Origin: MGBC163016 sp964462135
Lineage (GTDB): Bacteria > Actinomycetota > Coriobacteriia > Coriobacteriales > Eggerthellaceae
Direction of reading: 5' to 3'
Assembly: GCA_964462135.1 (NCBI GenBank)
Contig: CAYWWK010000005.1
Coordinates: forward strand, 1 to 64,000
DNA length: 64,000 nt
Shown here: positions 33,247 to 41,622 of the stretch, in pieces
How the letters are laid out: every line of letters begins with the position of its first letter
Position numbering within the stretch: the first letter of the stretch is position 1
The notes under the pieces: model-generated
Databases searched by the model: none
Told to the model about the DNA's origin: nothing
What the model saw: only the letters and a program-made list of their open reading frames with translations
Position numbers and translations under genes: made by a program

Positions 33247-33959
33247 ACGGAAGAGGCGTCATTGCGCAAGGGAAGAACCGTCCCATCAAGGTCGTGGTGG
33301 CAGACGACCAGCAACTGATCCGATCGGGATATGAGGCCATTCTCAACACGTTTTCCGGGATAGAGGTCGTGGGGGTTGCTCGAGACGGCAAGCAGGCCGT
33401 ATCGGAGGCCTTGCGGCTGAAGCCCGATGTCGTGCTCATGGATATCCGCATGCCGGAGCTCAACGGCATCGAGGCGACACGACAGATAACCGGAAACCCC
33501 CTGCTTCCTGATACGCATGTGCTCGTGTTGACCACCTTTGACGTAGACGAGTACGTCTACGATGCGCTTGAGGCGGGAGCCAGTGGGTTTTTGCTCAAGG
33601 ATGCCGAACCCGAGGAGATAGCACGCGCCATCAACGTGGTGGCGAAGGGGGAGGCGCTCATCCAGCCTTCTGTCATGAAGCGGCTGGTTGAGACCTTCGC
33701 GCAGTCGCGCCCTCCCGCGTCTTCGGAAGGGAGAGTGCAGGCACGCGAGGCGATAGCCGCCCTCACCGATCGGGAGCGGGAGATACTGCAGTTGGTGGCG
33801 ACCGGAGCTGACAACGACCAGATAGGAAAGGCCCTGTTCATCTCACCCGCCACGGTGAAGACCCATCTCGCCCGCATCATGTCGAAGACGGCATCGCATG
33901 ATCGCGCACAGCTGGTGGTCTTGGCCTACGAAAGCGGACTCGTCACCCCTGCCAGATGA
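33243..33959 (+). CDS. LuxR/NarL-type response regulator
   Basis: A 238-residue protein. The receiver domain has the acidic pair D21-D22 and the phosphoacceptor Asp67 in VLMDIRMPE; FLLKDAEPEE has the conserved Lys. The C-terminal HTH is LTDREREILQLVATGA with recognition helix SPATVKTHLARIM. It is translationally coupled to the kinase. Targets are not visible; groES begins about 240 bases downstream under its own promoter. Confidence 0.9.
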   Translation: MNGRGVIAQGKNRPIKVVVADDQQLIRSGYEAILNTFSGIEVVGVARDGKQAVSEALRLKPDVVLMDIRMPELNGIEATRQITGNPLLPDTHVLVLTTFDVDEYVYDALEAGASGFLLKDAEPEEIARAINVVAKGEALIQPSVMKRLVETFAQSRPPASSEGRVQAREAIAALTDREREILQLVATGADNDQIGKALFISPATVKTHLARIMSKTASHDRAQLVVLAYESGLVTPAR

Positions 33960-34046
33960 AACCCGATGCCAAGGTTCCTGCGCGTCAATGGTTTGGCAAC
34001 GGAATCAACATAAGCGTGACGCTATCAGATTTCTTATGAATAGGTC

Positions 34047-34074
34047 TTGCAAAGTGTCCCGAGGCTGCTAATAT
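34047..34074 (+). promoter_or_regulatory. groESL promoter
   Basis: TTGCAA (34047-34052) and TAATAT (34069-34074) with a 16-base spacer. The predicted transcription start, around 34081, lies immediately before the CIRCE element. Confidence 0.65.
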
Positions 34075-34086
34075 ATCCCCTTGAAC

Positions 34087-34113
34087 TTAGCACTCGCACC
34101 CTTAGAGTGCTAA
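34087..34113. promoter_or_regulatory. CIRCE operator (HrcA site)
   Basis: TTAGCACTC (34087-34095) and GAGTGCTAA (34105-34113) around a nine-base spacer match the CIRCE consensus exactly. HrcA should repress groESL here until heat or misfolding stress. Confidence 0.96.
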
Positions 34114-34201
34114 ATCGTTGAAAAAGGTGATAACTCGGAACCTTTTCAGCGTCAAGGTGAAAGGGTGCGAAAAGAATCCGAACAGAAAGGAAGGCTGCGT
34201 C

Positions 34202-34489
34202 ATGAATCTTAAGCCTCTGGGCGACCGCGTCATCATCAAGCAGGATGAGGCGGAGGAGAAGACGTCGTCGGGTCTCTACATCGCAGGTGATGCGAAGGAG
34301 AAGCCCCAAACCGGTACTGTGCTGGCTGTGGGTCCAGGCAAGCTTGACAAGGACGGCAAGAATCTGCCGATGCCAGTCAAGAAGGGTGACCGGGTGGTCT
34401 ATAGCAAGTATGGCGGGAATGAGATCCTCACCGATGACGAAGAGGTTCTGATCGTTCGCGCTGATGACATCTATGCGGTCTTCGCATAG
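34202..34489 (+). CDS. groES: Co-chaperonin GroES
   Basis: The protein has 95 residues. LKPLGDRVIIKQDEAEEKT and the mobile loop SGLYIAGDAKEKPQ are clear; GDRVVYSKYGG is the core barrel. It forms the heptameric lid of the GroEL chamber. A 114-base leader with CIRCE lies upstream, and AGAAAGGAAGG precedes ATG 34202. groEL follows after 51 bases. Confidence 0.97.
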   Translation: MNLKPLGDRVIIKQDEAEEKTSSGLYIAGDAKEKPQTGTVLAVGPGKLDKDGKNLPMPVKKGDRVVYSKYGGNEILTDDEEVLIVRADDIYAVFA

Positions 34490-34540
34490 AGCCTTTGTTG
34501 ATTCAAGACGAACTGACTTATAGGAAAGGAAGCATCATCC

Positions 34541-36169
34541 ATGGCAAAGGAAATCAAATTCGAAGCCGATGCGCGTTCGGGCCTTGCAGCTGGCGTGAGC
34601 AAGCTGTCCGATGCGGTCAAGGTCACCTTGGGCCCGAAGGGTCGTTATGTGGCTTTGGAGAAGTCCTATGGCGCTCCCACCATCACCAATGATGGTGTGA
34701 CCGTTGCCAAGGAAGTCGAACTGGAAGACAAGATCGAGAACATGGGCGCGCAGCTCGTTCGCGAAGTTGCGGTCAAGACCAACGACGTTGCAGGTGATGG
34801 CACCACCACGGCAACGCTGCTGGCAGACGTCATCGTCCAGGACGGTCTCAAGAACGTCACCGCGGGCGCTGATGCTCTGGCCATTCGCCGCGGCATCGAG
34901 CAGGCAACCGAAACCGTTGTGGAGGCCATCAAGAAGGCGGCCAAGAACGTCTCCACCAAAGAGCAGATCGCCAATGTGGGCACCATCTCCGCAGGAGATG
35001 CCGTCATCGGCGAGAAGATCGCCGAGGCTATGGCCAAGGTTGGCAAGGATGGCGCCATCAGCGTTGAGGAGAGCCAGACCTTCGGCATCGAGATGGATGT
35101 CGTTGAGGGCATGCAGTATGACCGTGGCTACATCTCCCCGTACATGGCAACTGACATGGAGAAGATGGAAGCGGTGCTGAAGGACCCCTACATCCTGCTG
35201 ACCGACCAGAAGGTCTCCAACGTCCAGGATTTCATCCCGCTGCTTGAAGAGGTCATGAGAAGCGGTCGCCCGCTGTTCTTGGTGGCAGAGGATGTTGATG
35301 GCGAGGCGCTGGCAACGCTGCTTCTGAACAAGCTGCGCGGCACGCTCAACGTGGTGGCCATCAAGGCTCCCGGCTTCGGCGACCGTCGCAAGCGAATCCT
35401 CGAGGACATCGCTGCCGTTACCGGGGCTCAGGTCATTGACAAGGACTTCGGCATGACGCTGGCTGATGCCACCATCGACATGATGGGCACTGCCAAGACC
35501 GTCAAGGTCACCAAGGACAATTCCCTCATCGTTGACGGTGCAGGCAAGAAGAAGGAAATCGAGGCACGCATCGCCCAGATCAAAGCTGAGCTCGAGCGCA
35601 CCGATTCCGACTTCGATCGCGAGAAGCTCCAAGAGCGCCTCTCCAAGCTCTCTGGTGGTGTCGCGGTGCTCAAGGTGGGCGCTGCCACCGAATCCGAACT
35701 CAAGGAGAAGAAGTCTCGCATCGAGGATGCTCTGCAGGCAACCCGCGCTGCGGTGGAAGAGGGCATCGTTGCCGGTGGCGGCGTTGCTCTGGTGAACGCC
35801 ATTCCTGCTGTCGAGAAGATGAAGGTTGACGCTGATGAGCAGGTGGGCGTGAACATCATCCGTCGCGCTCTGGAGGCTCCGCTGCGCGCCATCGCTGAGA
35901 ATGCAGGTTACGAAGGCAGTGTGGAGGTTGCTGAAGTCAAGAAGGCCAAGGCTGGCATGGGCCGCAACTACAAGACGGGCGAGTGGGGCGACATGATCAA
36001 GATGGGCGTGAACGACCCGGTCAAGGTTACCCGTACCGCTTTGCAATCAGCTGCCTCTGTGGCAAGCCTCATCCTCATCACGGAAGCCACTATCTCTGAC
36101 ATCCCTGAGGAAGGGCCTGATCTGTCCGCTCTGGCTGGTGCCATGGGTGGCGGCGGCGGAATGTACTAA
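34541..36169 (+). CDS. groEL: Chaperonin GroEL
   Basis: A full-length 542-residue subunit that refolds proteins in the cytosol with ATP. KVTLGPKGRYVALEKSYGAP and VAGDGTTTATLL form the nucleotide site, VEEGIVAGGGVAL is the intermediate-equatorial signature, and the tail ends GGGGGMY. The gene has its own GGAAAGGAAG site, shares the CIRCE promoter with groES and ends at a strong terminator. The antisense strand also happens to be open over most of the gene, a codon-use effect. Confidence 0.98.
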   Translation: MAKEIKFEADARSGLAAGVSKLSDAVKVTLGPKGRYVALEKSYGAPTITNDGVTVAKEVELEDKIENMGAQLVREVAVKTNDVAGDGTTTATLLADVIVQDGLKNVTAGADALAIRRGIEQATETVVEAIKKAAKNVSTKEQIANVGTISAGDAVIGEKIAEAMAKVGKDGAISVEESQTFGIEMDVVEGMQYDRGYISPYMATDMEKMEAVLKDPYILLTDQKVSNVQDFIPLLEEVMRSGRPLFLVAEDVDGEALATLLLNKLRGTLNVVAIKAPGFGDRRKRILEDIAAVTGAQVIDKDFGMTLADATIDMMGTAKTVKVTKDNSLIVDGAGKKKEIEARIAQIKAELERTDSDFDREKLQERLSKLSGGVAVLKVGAATESELKEKKSRIEDALQATRAAVEEGIVAGGGVALVNAIPAVEKMKVDADEQVGVNIIRRALEAPLRAIAENAGYEGSVEVAEVKKAKAGMGRNYKTGEWGDMIKMGVNDPVKVTRTALQSAASVASLILITEATISDIPEEGPDLSALAGAMGGGGGMY

Positions 36170-36202
36170 TCAATATTACGCCACCGCTTCAATAGACGAA
36201 AA

Positions 36203-36232
36203 AGCCCCTGCAGATCTGCAGGGGCTTTTTTT
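36203..36232 (+). terminator. groESL terminator
   Basis: AGCCCCTGCAG (36203-36213) and CTGCAGGGGCT (36216-36226) form a perfect stem, followed by a run of T and preceded by a run of A, so it may work in both directions. Confidence 0.92.
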
Positions 36233-36251
36233 CATGATAACGATCTTCGAT

Positions 36252-36393
36252 GCGGTCTACAGGTGACTTCCGATGCGCAGGTCTAAAGACCTGTACTGCG
36301 GGCGGTTTACGGATGACTTCCGTAGCGCAGGCTTCAGCCTGCGATTGTGAGCGGTTTACGGATGACTTCCGTAGCGCAGGCTTCAGCCTGCGA
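36252..36393. repeat. Tandem REP-like units
   Basis: Two identical 43-base units (36302-36344 and 36351-36393) contain GTAG followed by CGCAGGCTTCAGCCTGCG; a diverged third unit (36252-36293) precedes them with a different palindrome (CAGGTCTAAAGACCTG). The units are in direct orientation with short gaps, between the groESL terminator and the telA gene. Confidence 0.8.
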
Positions 36394-36434
36394 CCGGCCG
36401 AGGCAGATATCCCTTGGCCGGTCGAATCAAGCGC

Positions 36435-37589
36435 TTACTTGACCTCCATCAGCTTCTGCTTGAGCTCCGCCTCCATCTTGCGGATCTCCGCTTCGGCTTC
36501 AGCACGCTTCTGGCGGCCTTCTGCTTGGATTTGCATGACCTCATCGAAGGTCTGGATGAGGTTGTCATTGGTGGCGCGCAGCGTCTCGATATCCACGATT
36601 CCGCGTTCGCTGGCCCGCGCCACTTCGGTAGTGGACTGCTTGAGCTTCTCGGCATTCTTCTTCAGAAGCTCGTTGGTCATGTCGGTGACGGTGTTCTGGG
36701 CCTTGAGGGCCGCTTCATTGTTGGCCATGCCCAAGGCCAGGACCATCTGGCTCTTCCAGAGGGGAATGGTGTTCACCAACGTCGTCTGGATTTTCTCCAC
36801 CATGAGCATCTCGTTGTTCTGCACCAGACGGATCTGCGGAGCTGTCTGCATGGCAATCATGCGAGTGAGGTCAAGGTCAGAGAGCTTCTTCTCGAATCTG
36901 TTGAGGGAAGACTCCAGCTTCTGCACGGCCTCGGCATCTTCCGTCCTGCCCGTCGCGTTCGCTTTCGCGCGCAGCTCCTGCAGTTCCCCTGCCTGCACTT
37001 CCTCCAGACGCTTCTTTCCTGCCAGAAGGTACATGGTCAGTTCTTTGAAGTAGGTGAGGTTCAGTTCGTAGAGCTTGTCCAGCATGGCGGCATCCTTCAT
37101 CAGTGCCATCTGATGCTTCTCAAGCGCTCCTACGATCTTGTTGACGTTCGCTTCGGCCTTGTCGTAGCGCGTCTTGAGCGCCTGGACCTTGTTCGCCTGC
37201 TTCTTGAAGAATCCGAACAGCCCCTTCTCCTCATCGGCATCGAACCCCTTGAGTTCGATCACCACGCTTGAGATGAGGTCTCCCGCTTCGCCCAGATCTT
37301 GGGTGCGCACGCGATCCAGGGCCGTCTCGGAGAAATCAGCCATCTTCTTCTGAGCGCCAGCACCGTATTGAAGGACGGTGTTCGCATCCGTCACGTTGAT
37401 CTGCTTGGAGAAGGATTCAACCTGGGCCAGCTCTTCTGCGGAAAGCGAGTCCTCCAATGCGGGAGGCTGTTGAGCCGTGCTGGGGATCACCTGCGCTTCG
37501 GTGACCACAACGGCCTCTTCTGCCATATTCGGAGTCAGGGTGAGTTCAGGTACCGGAGTGCTGGGGATGGAGGACAGCTCGTCAGCCAT
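36435..37589 (-). CDS. TelA/YaaN-family toxic anion resistance protein
   Basis: A 384-residue, mainly helical protein. ISSVVIELKGFDADEEKGLF and GFFKKQANKVQALKTRYDKA are TelA signatures, and the long coiled-coil region ends in a charged Glu/Lys helix. The family is tied to tellurite or cell-envelope stress resistance, but its biochemical activity is unknown. ATG 37589 is best spaced from GAAAGGAATGACC; the ATG two codons upstream is too near it. It follows an XpaC gene on the same strand, the same pair as in Bacillus. Confidence 0.88.
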   Translation of the reverse strand: MADELSSIPSTPVPELTLTPNMAEEAVVVTEAQVIPSTAQQPPALEDSLSAEELAQVESFSKQINVTDANTVLQYGAGAQKKMADFSETALDRVRTQDLGEAGDLISSVVIELKGFDADEEKGLFGFFKKQANKVQALKTRYDKAEANVNKIVGALEKHQMALMKDAAMLDKLYELNLTYFKELTMYLLAGKKRLEEVQAGELQELRAKANATGRTEDAEAVQKLESSLNRFEKKLSDLDLTRMIAMQTAPQIRLVQNNEMLMVEKIQTTLVNTIPLWKSQMVLALGMANNEAALKAQNTVTDMTNELLKKNAEKLKQSTTEVARASERGIVDIETLRATNDNLIQTFDEVMQIQAEGRQKRAEAEAEIRKMEAELKQKLMEVK

Positions 37590-37600
37590 GGTCATTCCTT

Positions 37601-38815
37601 TCAGTTGTCAGCCGCTTTGCCTGGTTTGTGATCGAACGGGCTTTCAGTGAGCCCTTCCTGGGCCAGTATCGTATGAAGCACGGAGATCTCGGAGGATACG
37701 TCCATGGAAAGGTCTGCGAAGGTGCCGTCCAGCAGTTTCTCATAGGCTTGGATGAGGACATCCAGTGTGGACTCTATCTCTTGGCGCGAACTGCGGATGT
37801 TGTCTCCCTGAACGGCCTGTTCCTCCAAGGCGTCGTAGGCGCTCAAGAGCTTCACGGTGGTGGGAAGATAATAATCAGTGAGGCGCCCCAGCTGGTCGAT
37901 GAGCGAAGGATCGGCTTTGACGCGCTCAAGGATTCTGCCAACCACTTCTTCGATGTGCACGATGCGGGCGCTTACCGCCTTATCATCTATATCGACATCA
38001 AGCTGGTGGATCTGCGCAAGATAGTTCGATCCGGTAGAGATGAAGGTGCGGGCTTCAGGGCTGAGTCCATCATTGGCGGCAGACGCTGCCTGCGCATCCG
38101 CGGCGGCCTCAGCGCGCTTGCGTTGCTCCTCAAGGATCTGTTGCTGCTTGCGGGATTGCAATTGAAGGTAATGCTGATAGGCCTCGTTGGTCACGATGAG
38201 CGTGGTCTGCTCAGCGTCAAGATGGCCTTCAGGCAGCAGCCCACGACGCAGAAGCTCTTGGATGGCGGAGAGCACCTTCGCTGGCTTCTGGCCGGTAGCC
38301 TGGGCGATTTCCGCAATGGGCACCGCTTCACGATTCCCAAAGATGCGTTTGAGGGTATTCAATTGCTGTCCCATTTTCAGGCGCTTGGTCCCATTGAGAA
38401 GCAGGGCGAAGGATGGAACGAAGAACACAGCCATGATCGCAGCGCCTACGATGGCCTCGGGAATGCCAAGCAAAGGGGCCGTGACGATGCAGCTCAAAAG
38501 CGGAAGGCCGAAGCTGAAAGAGAGAATGGACCCGAAAACCGTGCGCAGGATGCCACCTCGTTTGACCTTGGCCGCGCGACCGAAGCGCGCATCCAGGAGG
38601 GCCTGCTGCTGGGCAAGGGCGGCCTTTTGCGAAGCGAGCGCTGCCTGCTGTTGGGCCTGGGCCTGATTGGCGCGATATCCCTCGACGGCTCCTTCGACGG
38701 CTTGACCTATGGCATCTCCGATGGCGCCGCCCGCGGTGGTTATCCCCTTCGCGACATTTCCCACGATCTCACGGCAAAGTCGTTCGAAATCATCTTGGTT
38801 ACCTTGAGAAGCCAT
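37601..38815 (-). CDS. XpaC-like protein (5-bromo-4-chloroindolyl phosphate hydrolysis family)
   Basis: The protein has 404 residues. A Gln/Ala-rich N-terminal coil (NQAQAQQQAALASQKAALAQ) leads to two membrane helices (FGSILSFSFGLPLLSCIVTA, IVGAAIMAVFFVPSFALLL), a wHTH-like segment (IAEIAQATGQKPAKVLSAIQ) and the XpaC domain with DYYLPTTVKLLSAYDALEE. The N-terminal part is longer than in Bacillus XpaC. ATG 38815 follows AGGGTGTGC. It forms an operon with telA, 11 bases apart. Confidence 0.85.
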   Translation of the reverse strand: MASQGNQDDFERLCREIVGNVAKGITTAGGAIGDAIGQAVEGAVEGYRANQAQAQQQAALASQKAALAQQQALLDARFGRAAKVKRGGILRTVFGSILSFSFGLPLLSCIVTAPLLGIPEAIVGAAIMAVFFVPSFALLLNGTKRLKMGQQLNTLKRIFGNREAVPIAEIAQATGQKPAKVLSAIQELLRRGLLPEGHLDAEQTTLIVTNEAYQHYLQLQSRKQQQILEEQRKRAEAAADAQAASAANDGLSPEARTFISTGSNYLAQIHQLDVDIDDKAVSARIVHIEEVVGRILERVKADPSLIDQLGRLTDYYLPTTVKLLSAYDALEEQAVQGDNIRSSRQEIESTLDVLIQAYEKLLDGTFADLSMDVSSEISVLHTILAQEGLTESPFDHKPGKAADN

Positions 38816-38900
38816 GCACACCCTATTTCGCATTCGTTGCCAGTGGTGGTGATATTACCATGAATGGAGGGCTGTCTCTGCTGATAGTGATTCGGTATTG

Positions 38901-39767
38901 CTATGCGAAGATGAGCACAAGGCCCAAAACCATGCCGGCCATGACGGCGAATGCGGGCGCCTTTGACTTGTAGATCAGGTAGGCTTCAGGCAATATCTCG
39001 CCATAGACGACATAGGCCATGGCACCTGATGCGAATCCCAGGCTGAGAGCCAGCCCCACGGGACCTACATCACCCAACCACAGGCCCAGCCATGCTCCCA
39101 GCAGGGTGGGGATGCCGCATGAGGCAGTGAGCAGGATGGCACGGGCCTTTCCCATGCCGCCGCTCATCAAGGGGACTGCCACTGCCATGCCTTCAGGTAT
39201 GTTGTGCAGCCCAATGAGCACGGCCATGATCATGCCCGATCCCACAAGAAGGCTGTCTGAGGCGGCGAAGCTGGCACCGATGGTCATGCCCTCAGGGACA
39301 TTGTGCAAGGCGATGGCGGCTGCCATGACGATGCCCGCCACGACCAGAGAGGCGCGCGAATCGTTGCGACGGATGTGCTCGTTCAGATGATCTGCGTGGA
39401 TGAGCTCGTCCAAGTCATCGTGGGTCTTCGGATGGTTCTTGTCCTCGGTATGAGGAACCTCCTTGCTGGTCTTCCGGTCAATAGCGACATTGAGTCCGTA
39501 CACCACGCCGATTCCAACCACGAATGCGATGACCACCAGCCATACGCCCAGCGGACTGGATTCGATGGCGGATTCGGTTGCTTCCACCAGAAGATCGAAG
39601 CAGACGATCGAGGACATGACGCCGCCCGCGAAGGCAAGCAGCAGACTGACCACCTTGTTGGATTCGCTGTTGAACATCGCCCCGATGATGCCGCCCAAAC
39701 CCGTCCCACCGGCGCCTGATATCAGCGTCACGATGGTGACGAAGGTGAACGGATCAACGTGCTCCAT
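38901..39767 (-). CDS. ZIP-family metal transporter
   Basis: The protein has 288 residues from ATG 39767 (CAGGAG upstream) with eight predicted helices. The metal-site helices AAAIALHNVPEGMTIGASFA and AVLIGLHNIPEGMAVAVPLM each carry HNxPEG, the ZIP hallmark. The cytosolic loop after the third helix is rich in His and Asp (HTEDKNHPKTHDDLDELIHA), a likely metal-sensing region. It imports divalent metal such as Zn, Fe or Mn. It is transcribed away from a manganese-type permease, with GTTA/TAAC half-sites (39780-39795) between them. Confidence 0.9.
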   Translation of the reverse strand: MEHVDPFTFVTIVTLISGAGGTGLGGIIGAMFNSESNKVVSLLLAFAGGVMSSIVCFDLLVEATESAIESSPLGVWLVVIAFVVGIGVVYGLNVAIDRKTSKEVPHTEDKNHPKTHDDLDELIHADHLNEHIRRNDSRASLVVAGIVMAAAIALHNVPEGMTIGASFAASDSLLVGSGMIMAVLIGLHNIPEGMAVAVPLMSGGMGKARAILLTASCGIPTLLGAWLGLWLGDVGPVGLALSLGFASGAMAYVVYGEILPEAYLIYKSKAPAFAVMAGMVLGLVLIFA

Positions 39768-39930
39768 GAATCGACTCCTGTTAGCTTTGATTAACTTCGG
39801 ACTGATGATAGCAGACAAATCCTGCCAGTCCGTCTCCTTTGTCGCCTGCAGGCACCTTTGCATCCCTTTTCGTTCCGGACCGTTGAGTGCGTCTGCTGTC
39901 ATGGATGATTTCTGCGATAGAATCTCATCC

Positions 39931-40923
39931 ATGGAAGAGTTCTCTCATATCGCTGAGCATGTCGTTGGGCATGCTGTTGCGGATACGCTGTATCTGATTC
40001 CGTTTCTGTATCTGACCTATCTGCTGATGGAATGGCTGGAACACAAGACGGGCACGAAGACGCAGGATGCCATCAAGCGGGCCGGGGCAGCTGGACCAGT
40101 GATAGGGGCGTTGCTTGGCGTGGTGCCCCAGTGTGGCTTCTCAGCCGTTTCAGCTACGCTCTATGCAGGACGCGTCATCACGCTTGGAACCCTGTTCGCA
40201 GTCTTCCTTTCCACCTCTGATGAGATGCTCCCCATCTTCCTGGCCGAACAGGTACCCCTTTCCACCATCGCCTCCATCATGGGAGCGAAGGTGATCGTGG
40301 GCATGCTCATGGGCTTTCTGGTGGATGCCATCATGCGGCTTGCCCGGCGCTATCAGCAAAGCTACCGCATCCACGAGCTGTGCGCGCATGACCAGTGCGG
40401 CTGTGGTCCCGAATGCCAAACCTGTGAGGATAACCCCGAATTGGTGTATCAGCACGCTGATGACTGCTGCGCGGGTTGCGCCCATGATCATCACACTCAC
40501 GACCATGCGCATGATGACCATGGTTGGAAGGGCATCTTGCTCTCCGCACTCAAGCATACGGTGCAGGTGATGGTGTTCATCTTCCTGATCACGCTGCTTT
40601 TGAATGCGGTCGTTGAGGTGATTGGGGAGGATGCCCTGGCGGGATTCCTGGAGAGCAACTCCATTCTCTCCATCTTCGCATCCGCGCTGGTTGGTCTCAT
40701 TCCCAACTGCGCGGCAAGCATTGTGATAGCCGATCTGTACGTGGAGGGCGTTTTGGGAGCCCCAGCCATGTTCGCGGGGCTGCTTGTCTCTGCAGGCGTT
40801 GGTCTTCTGGTGCTCGCTCGCACCAACAGGCATTGGAAGCAGAACGTGGCCATCATTTGCGCCCTGTATGGTATCGGTGTCCTCTGGGGTTTCATCTGTC
40901 TGGCTTTTGGTGTGACGTTCTGA
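39931..40923 (+). CDS. Putative manganese/metal efflux permease with Cys/His-rich loop
   Basis: A 330-residue protein with about ten hydrophobic helices in two repeats (GVVPQCGFSAVSATLYAGR and GLIPNCAASIVIADLYVEGV), as in the putative manganese transporter/arsenic-efflux-like family. The central cytosolic loop holds CGCGPECQTCEDN, DDCCAGCAHDHH and HDHAHDDH, which should bind metal. The likely start is ATG 39931 and ATG 39901 is possible; neither has a strong ribosome site. The longer frame upstream is antisense to the ZIP gene. Opposed import and export genes back to back suggest shared metal regulation. Confidence 0.78.
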   Translation: MEEFSHIAEHVVGHAVADTLYLIPFLYLTYLLMEWLEHKTGTKTQDAIKRAGAAGPVIGALLGVVPQCGFSAVSATLYAGRVITLGTLFAVFLSTSDEMLPIFLAEQVPLSTIASIMGAKVIVGMLMGFLVDAIMRLARRYQQSYRIHELCAHDQCGCGPECQTCEDNPELVYQHADDCCAGCAHDHHTHDHAHDDHGWKGILLSALKHTVQVMVFIFLITLLLNAVVEVIGEDALAGFLESNSILSIFASALVGLIPNCAASIVIADLYVEGVLGAPAMFAGLLVSAGVGLLVLARTNRHWKQNVAIICALYGIGVLWGFICLAFGVTF

Positions 40924-40988
40924 CGCCTCGTGATGCCCGATGTTCGCGAATGGTCTTCGCTGGGTTGAGGATTGCGAAAGGAAACGGA

Positions 40989-41064
40989 TGGTGGGCCGTG
41001 AGGGAATCGAACCCGCGACCTTGGGATTAAAAGTCCCCTGCTCTACCAACTGAGCTAACGGCCC
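40989..41064 (-). tRNA. tRNA-Lys, anticodon TTT
   Basis: The acceptor stem GGGCCGT/ACGGCCC is perfect, the D-stem is GCTC/GAGC, and the anticodon loop is CTTTTAA. Discriminator A73 and CCA are encoded. Two weak pairs are seen (27-43 and 50-64), not enough to doubt the gene. Length 76 nt. Confidence 0.92.
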
Positions 41065-41115
41065 ACAAATGATTCAGCGACCGAATTCTATCGTTCGCAG
41101 GTAACGAGGTCAAAT

Positions 41116-41140
41116 CGCATCTTCCCTCCGGGAAGATGCG
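41116..41140. other. Strong hairpin without T-run
   Basis: CGCATCTTCCC (41116-41126) and GGGAAGATGCG (41130-41140) form an 11-bp perfect stem with a TCC loop, about 50 bases before the UspA start. It lacks a T-tract, so it is more likely an mRNA 5' structure or operator than a terminator. Confidence 0.45.
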
Positions 41141-41190
41141 TGCCACGCAAAGCCTTAGAATTCTCTCGAGTGCAGCATGAGGAGGTACAA

Positions 41191-41619
41191 ATGTGGTCTA
41201 AGAGGATTCTTGTCGCCTATGATGGTTCCCGTCCATCGCAGAAGGCATTGGATATAGCAAGGGACATAGCGCGAACCGATGCGGATGTTGAAGTGCTGAT
41301 CGTGCACATCGTACGGCTTTTCTCATCTGGCGGTGCGGCAGCGGGGATAGATACGGTGATCCTTGATGAGGTGGAAACCATCAAGGCGGAACTTGATGAG
41401 CTGGCCGCGGCTTTGCCCAACGCTGCCCGCGTGATCATCCTCAAGGGTTCCTCTCCCGCCGACCTCATCTTGAATTGCGCCCGTGATGAACAGGCTGACC
41501 TTATCATCATGGGCAGCCGCGGCAAGGGCGGTGTCAAGGGATACCTCGGCTCAGTCAGCTATGCTGTGGTGAAGGATTCGCCCGTCACCGTGATGATCGC
41601 CAAGGACGCTGGCGAATAG
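41191..41619 (+). CDS. Universal stress protein (UspA family)
   Basis: The protein has 142 residues. ILVAYDGSRPSQKALDIA is the N-terminal strand and ATP-site Asp, and IIMGSRGKGGVKGYLGSVS has the G-2x-G-9x-G(S/T) nucleotide motif, indicating the ATP-binding subtype. GAGGAGGT precedes ATG 41191. The MFS gene starts four bases after the stop, so the two are probably co-translated. Confidence 0.92.
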   Translation: MWSKRILVAYDGSRPSQKALDIARDIARTDADVEVLIVHIVRLFSSGGAAAGIDTVILDEVETIKAELDELAAALPNAARVIILKGSSPADLILNCARDEQADLIIMGSRGKGGVKGYLGSVSYAVVKDSPVTVMIAKDAGE

Positions 41620-41622
41620 CCC

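Noticed and set aside
34535..36046. 503-codon open frame on the minus strand opposite groEL
   Set aside because: It lies wholly within groEL in the opposite direction and reads as His/Leu/Asp-rich low-complexity sequence; it is a codon-bias shadow of a highly expressed gene.
36252..36393. CRISPR array
   Set aside because: Only two exact repeats, spacers of about six bases, no cas genes; the palindrome with GTAG head fits REP elements.
37628..38863. 411-codon plus-strand frame opposite xpaC
   Set aside because: Antisense to a gene with clear family motifs; no ribosome site, no family match.
39463..39930. N-terminal extension of the manganese-type permease
   Set aside because: Antisense to the ZIP gene and without membrane-protein character.
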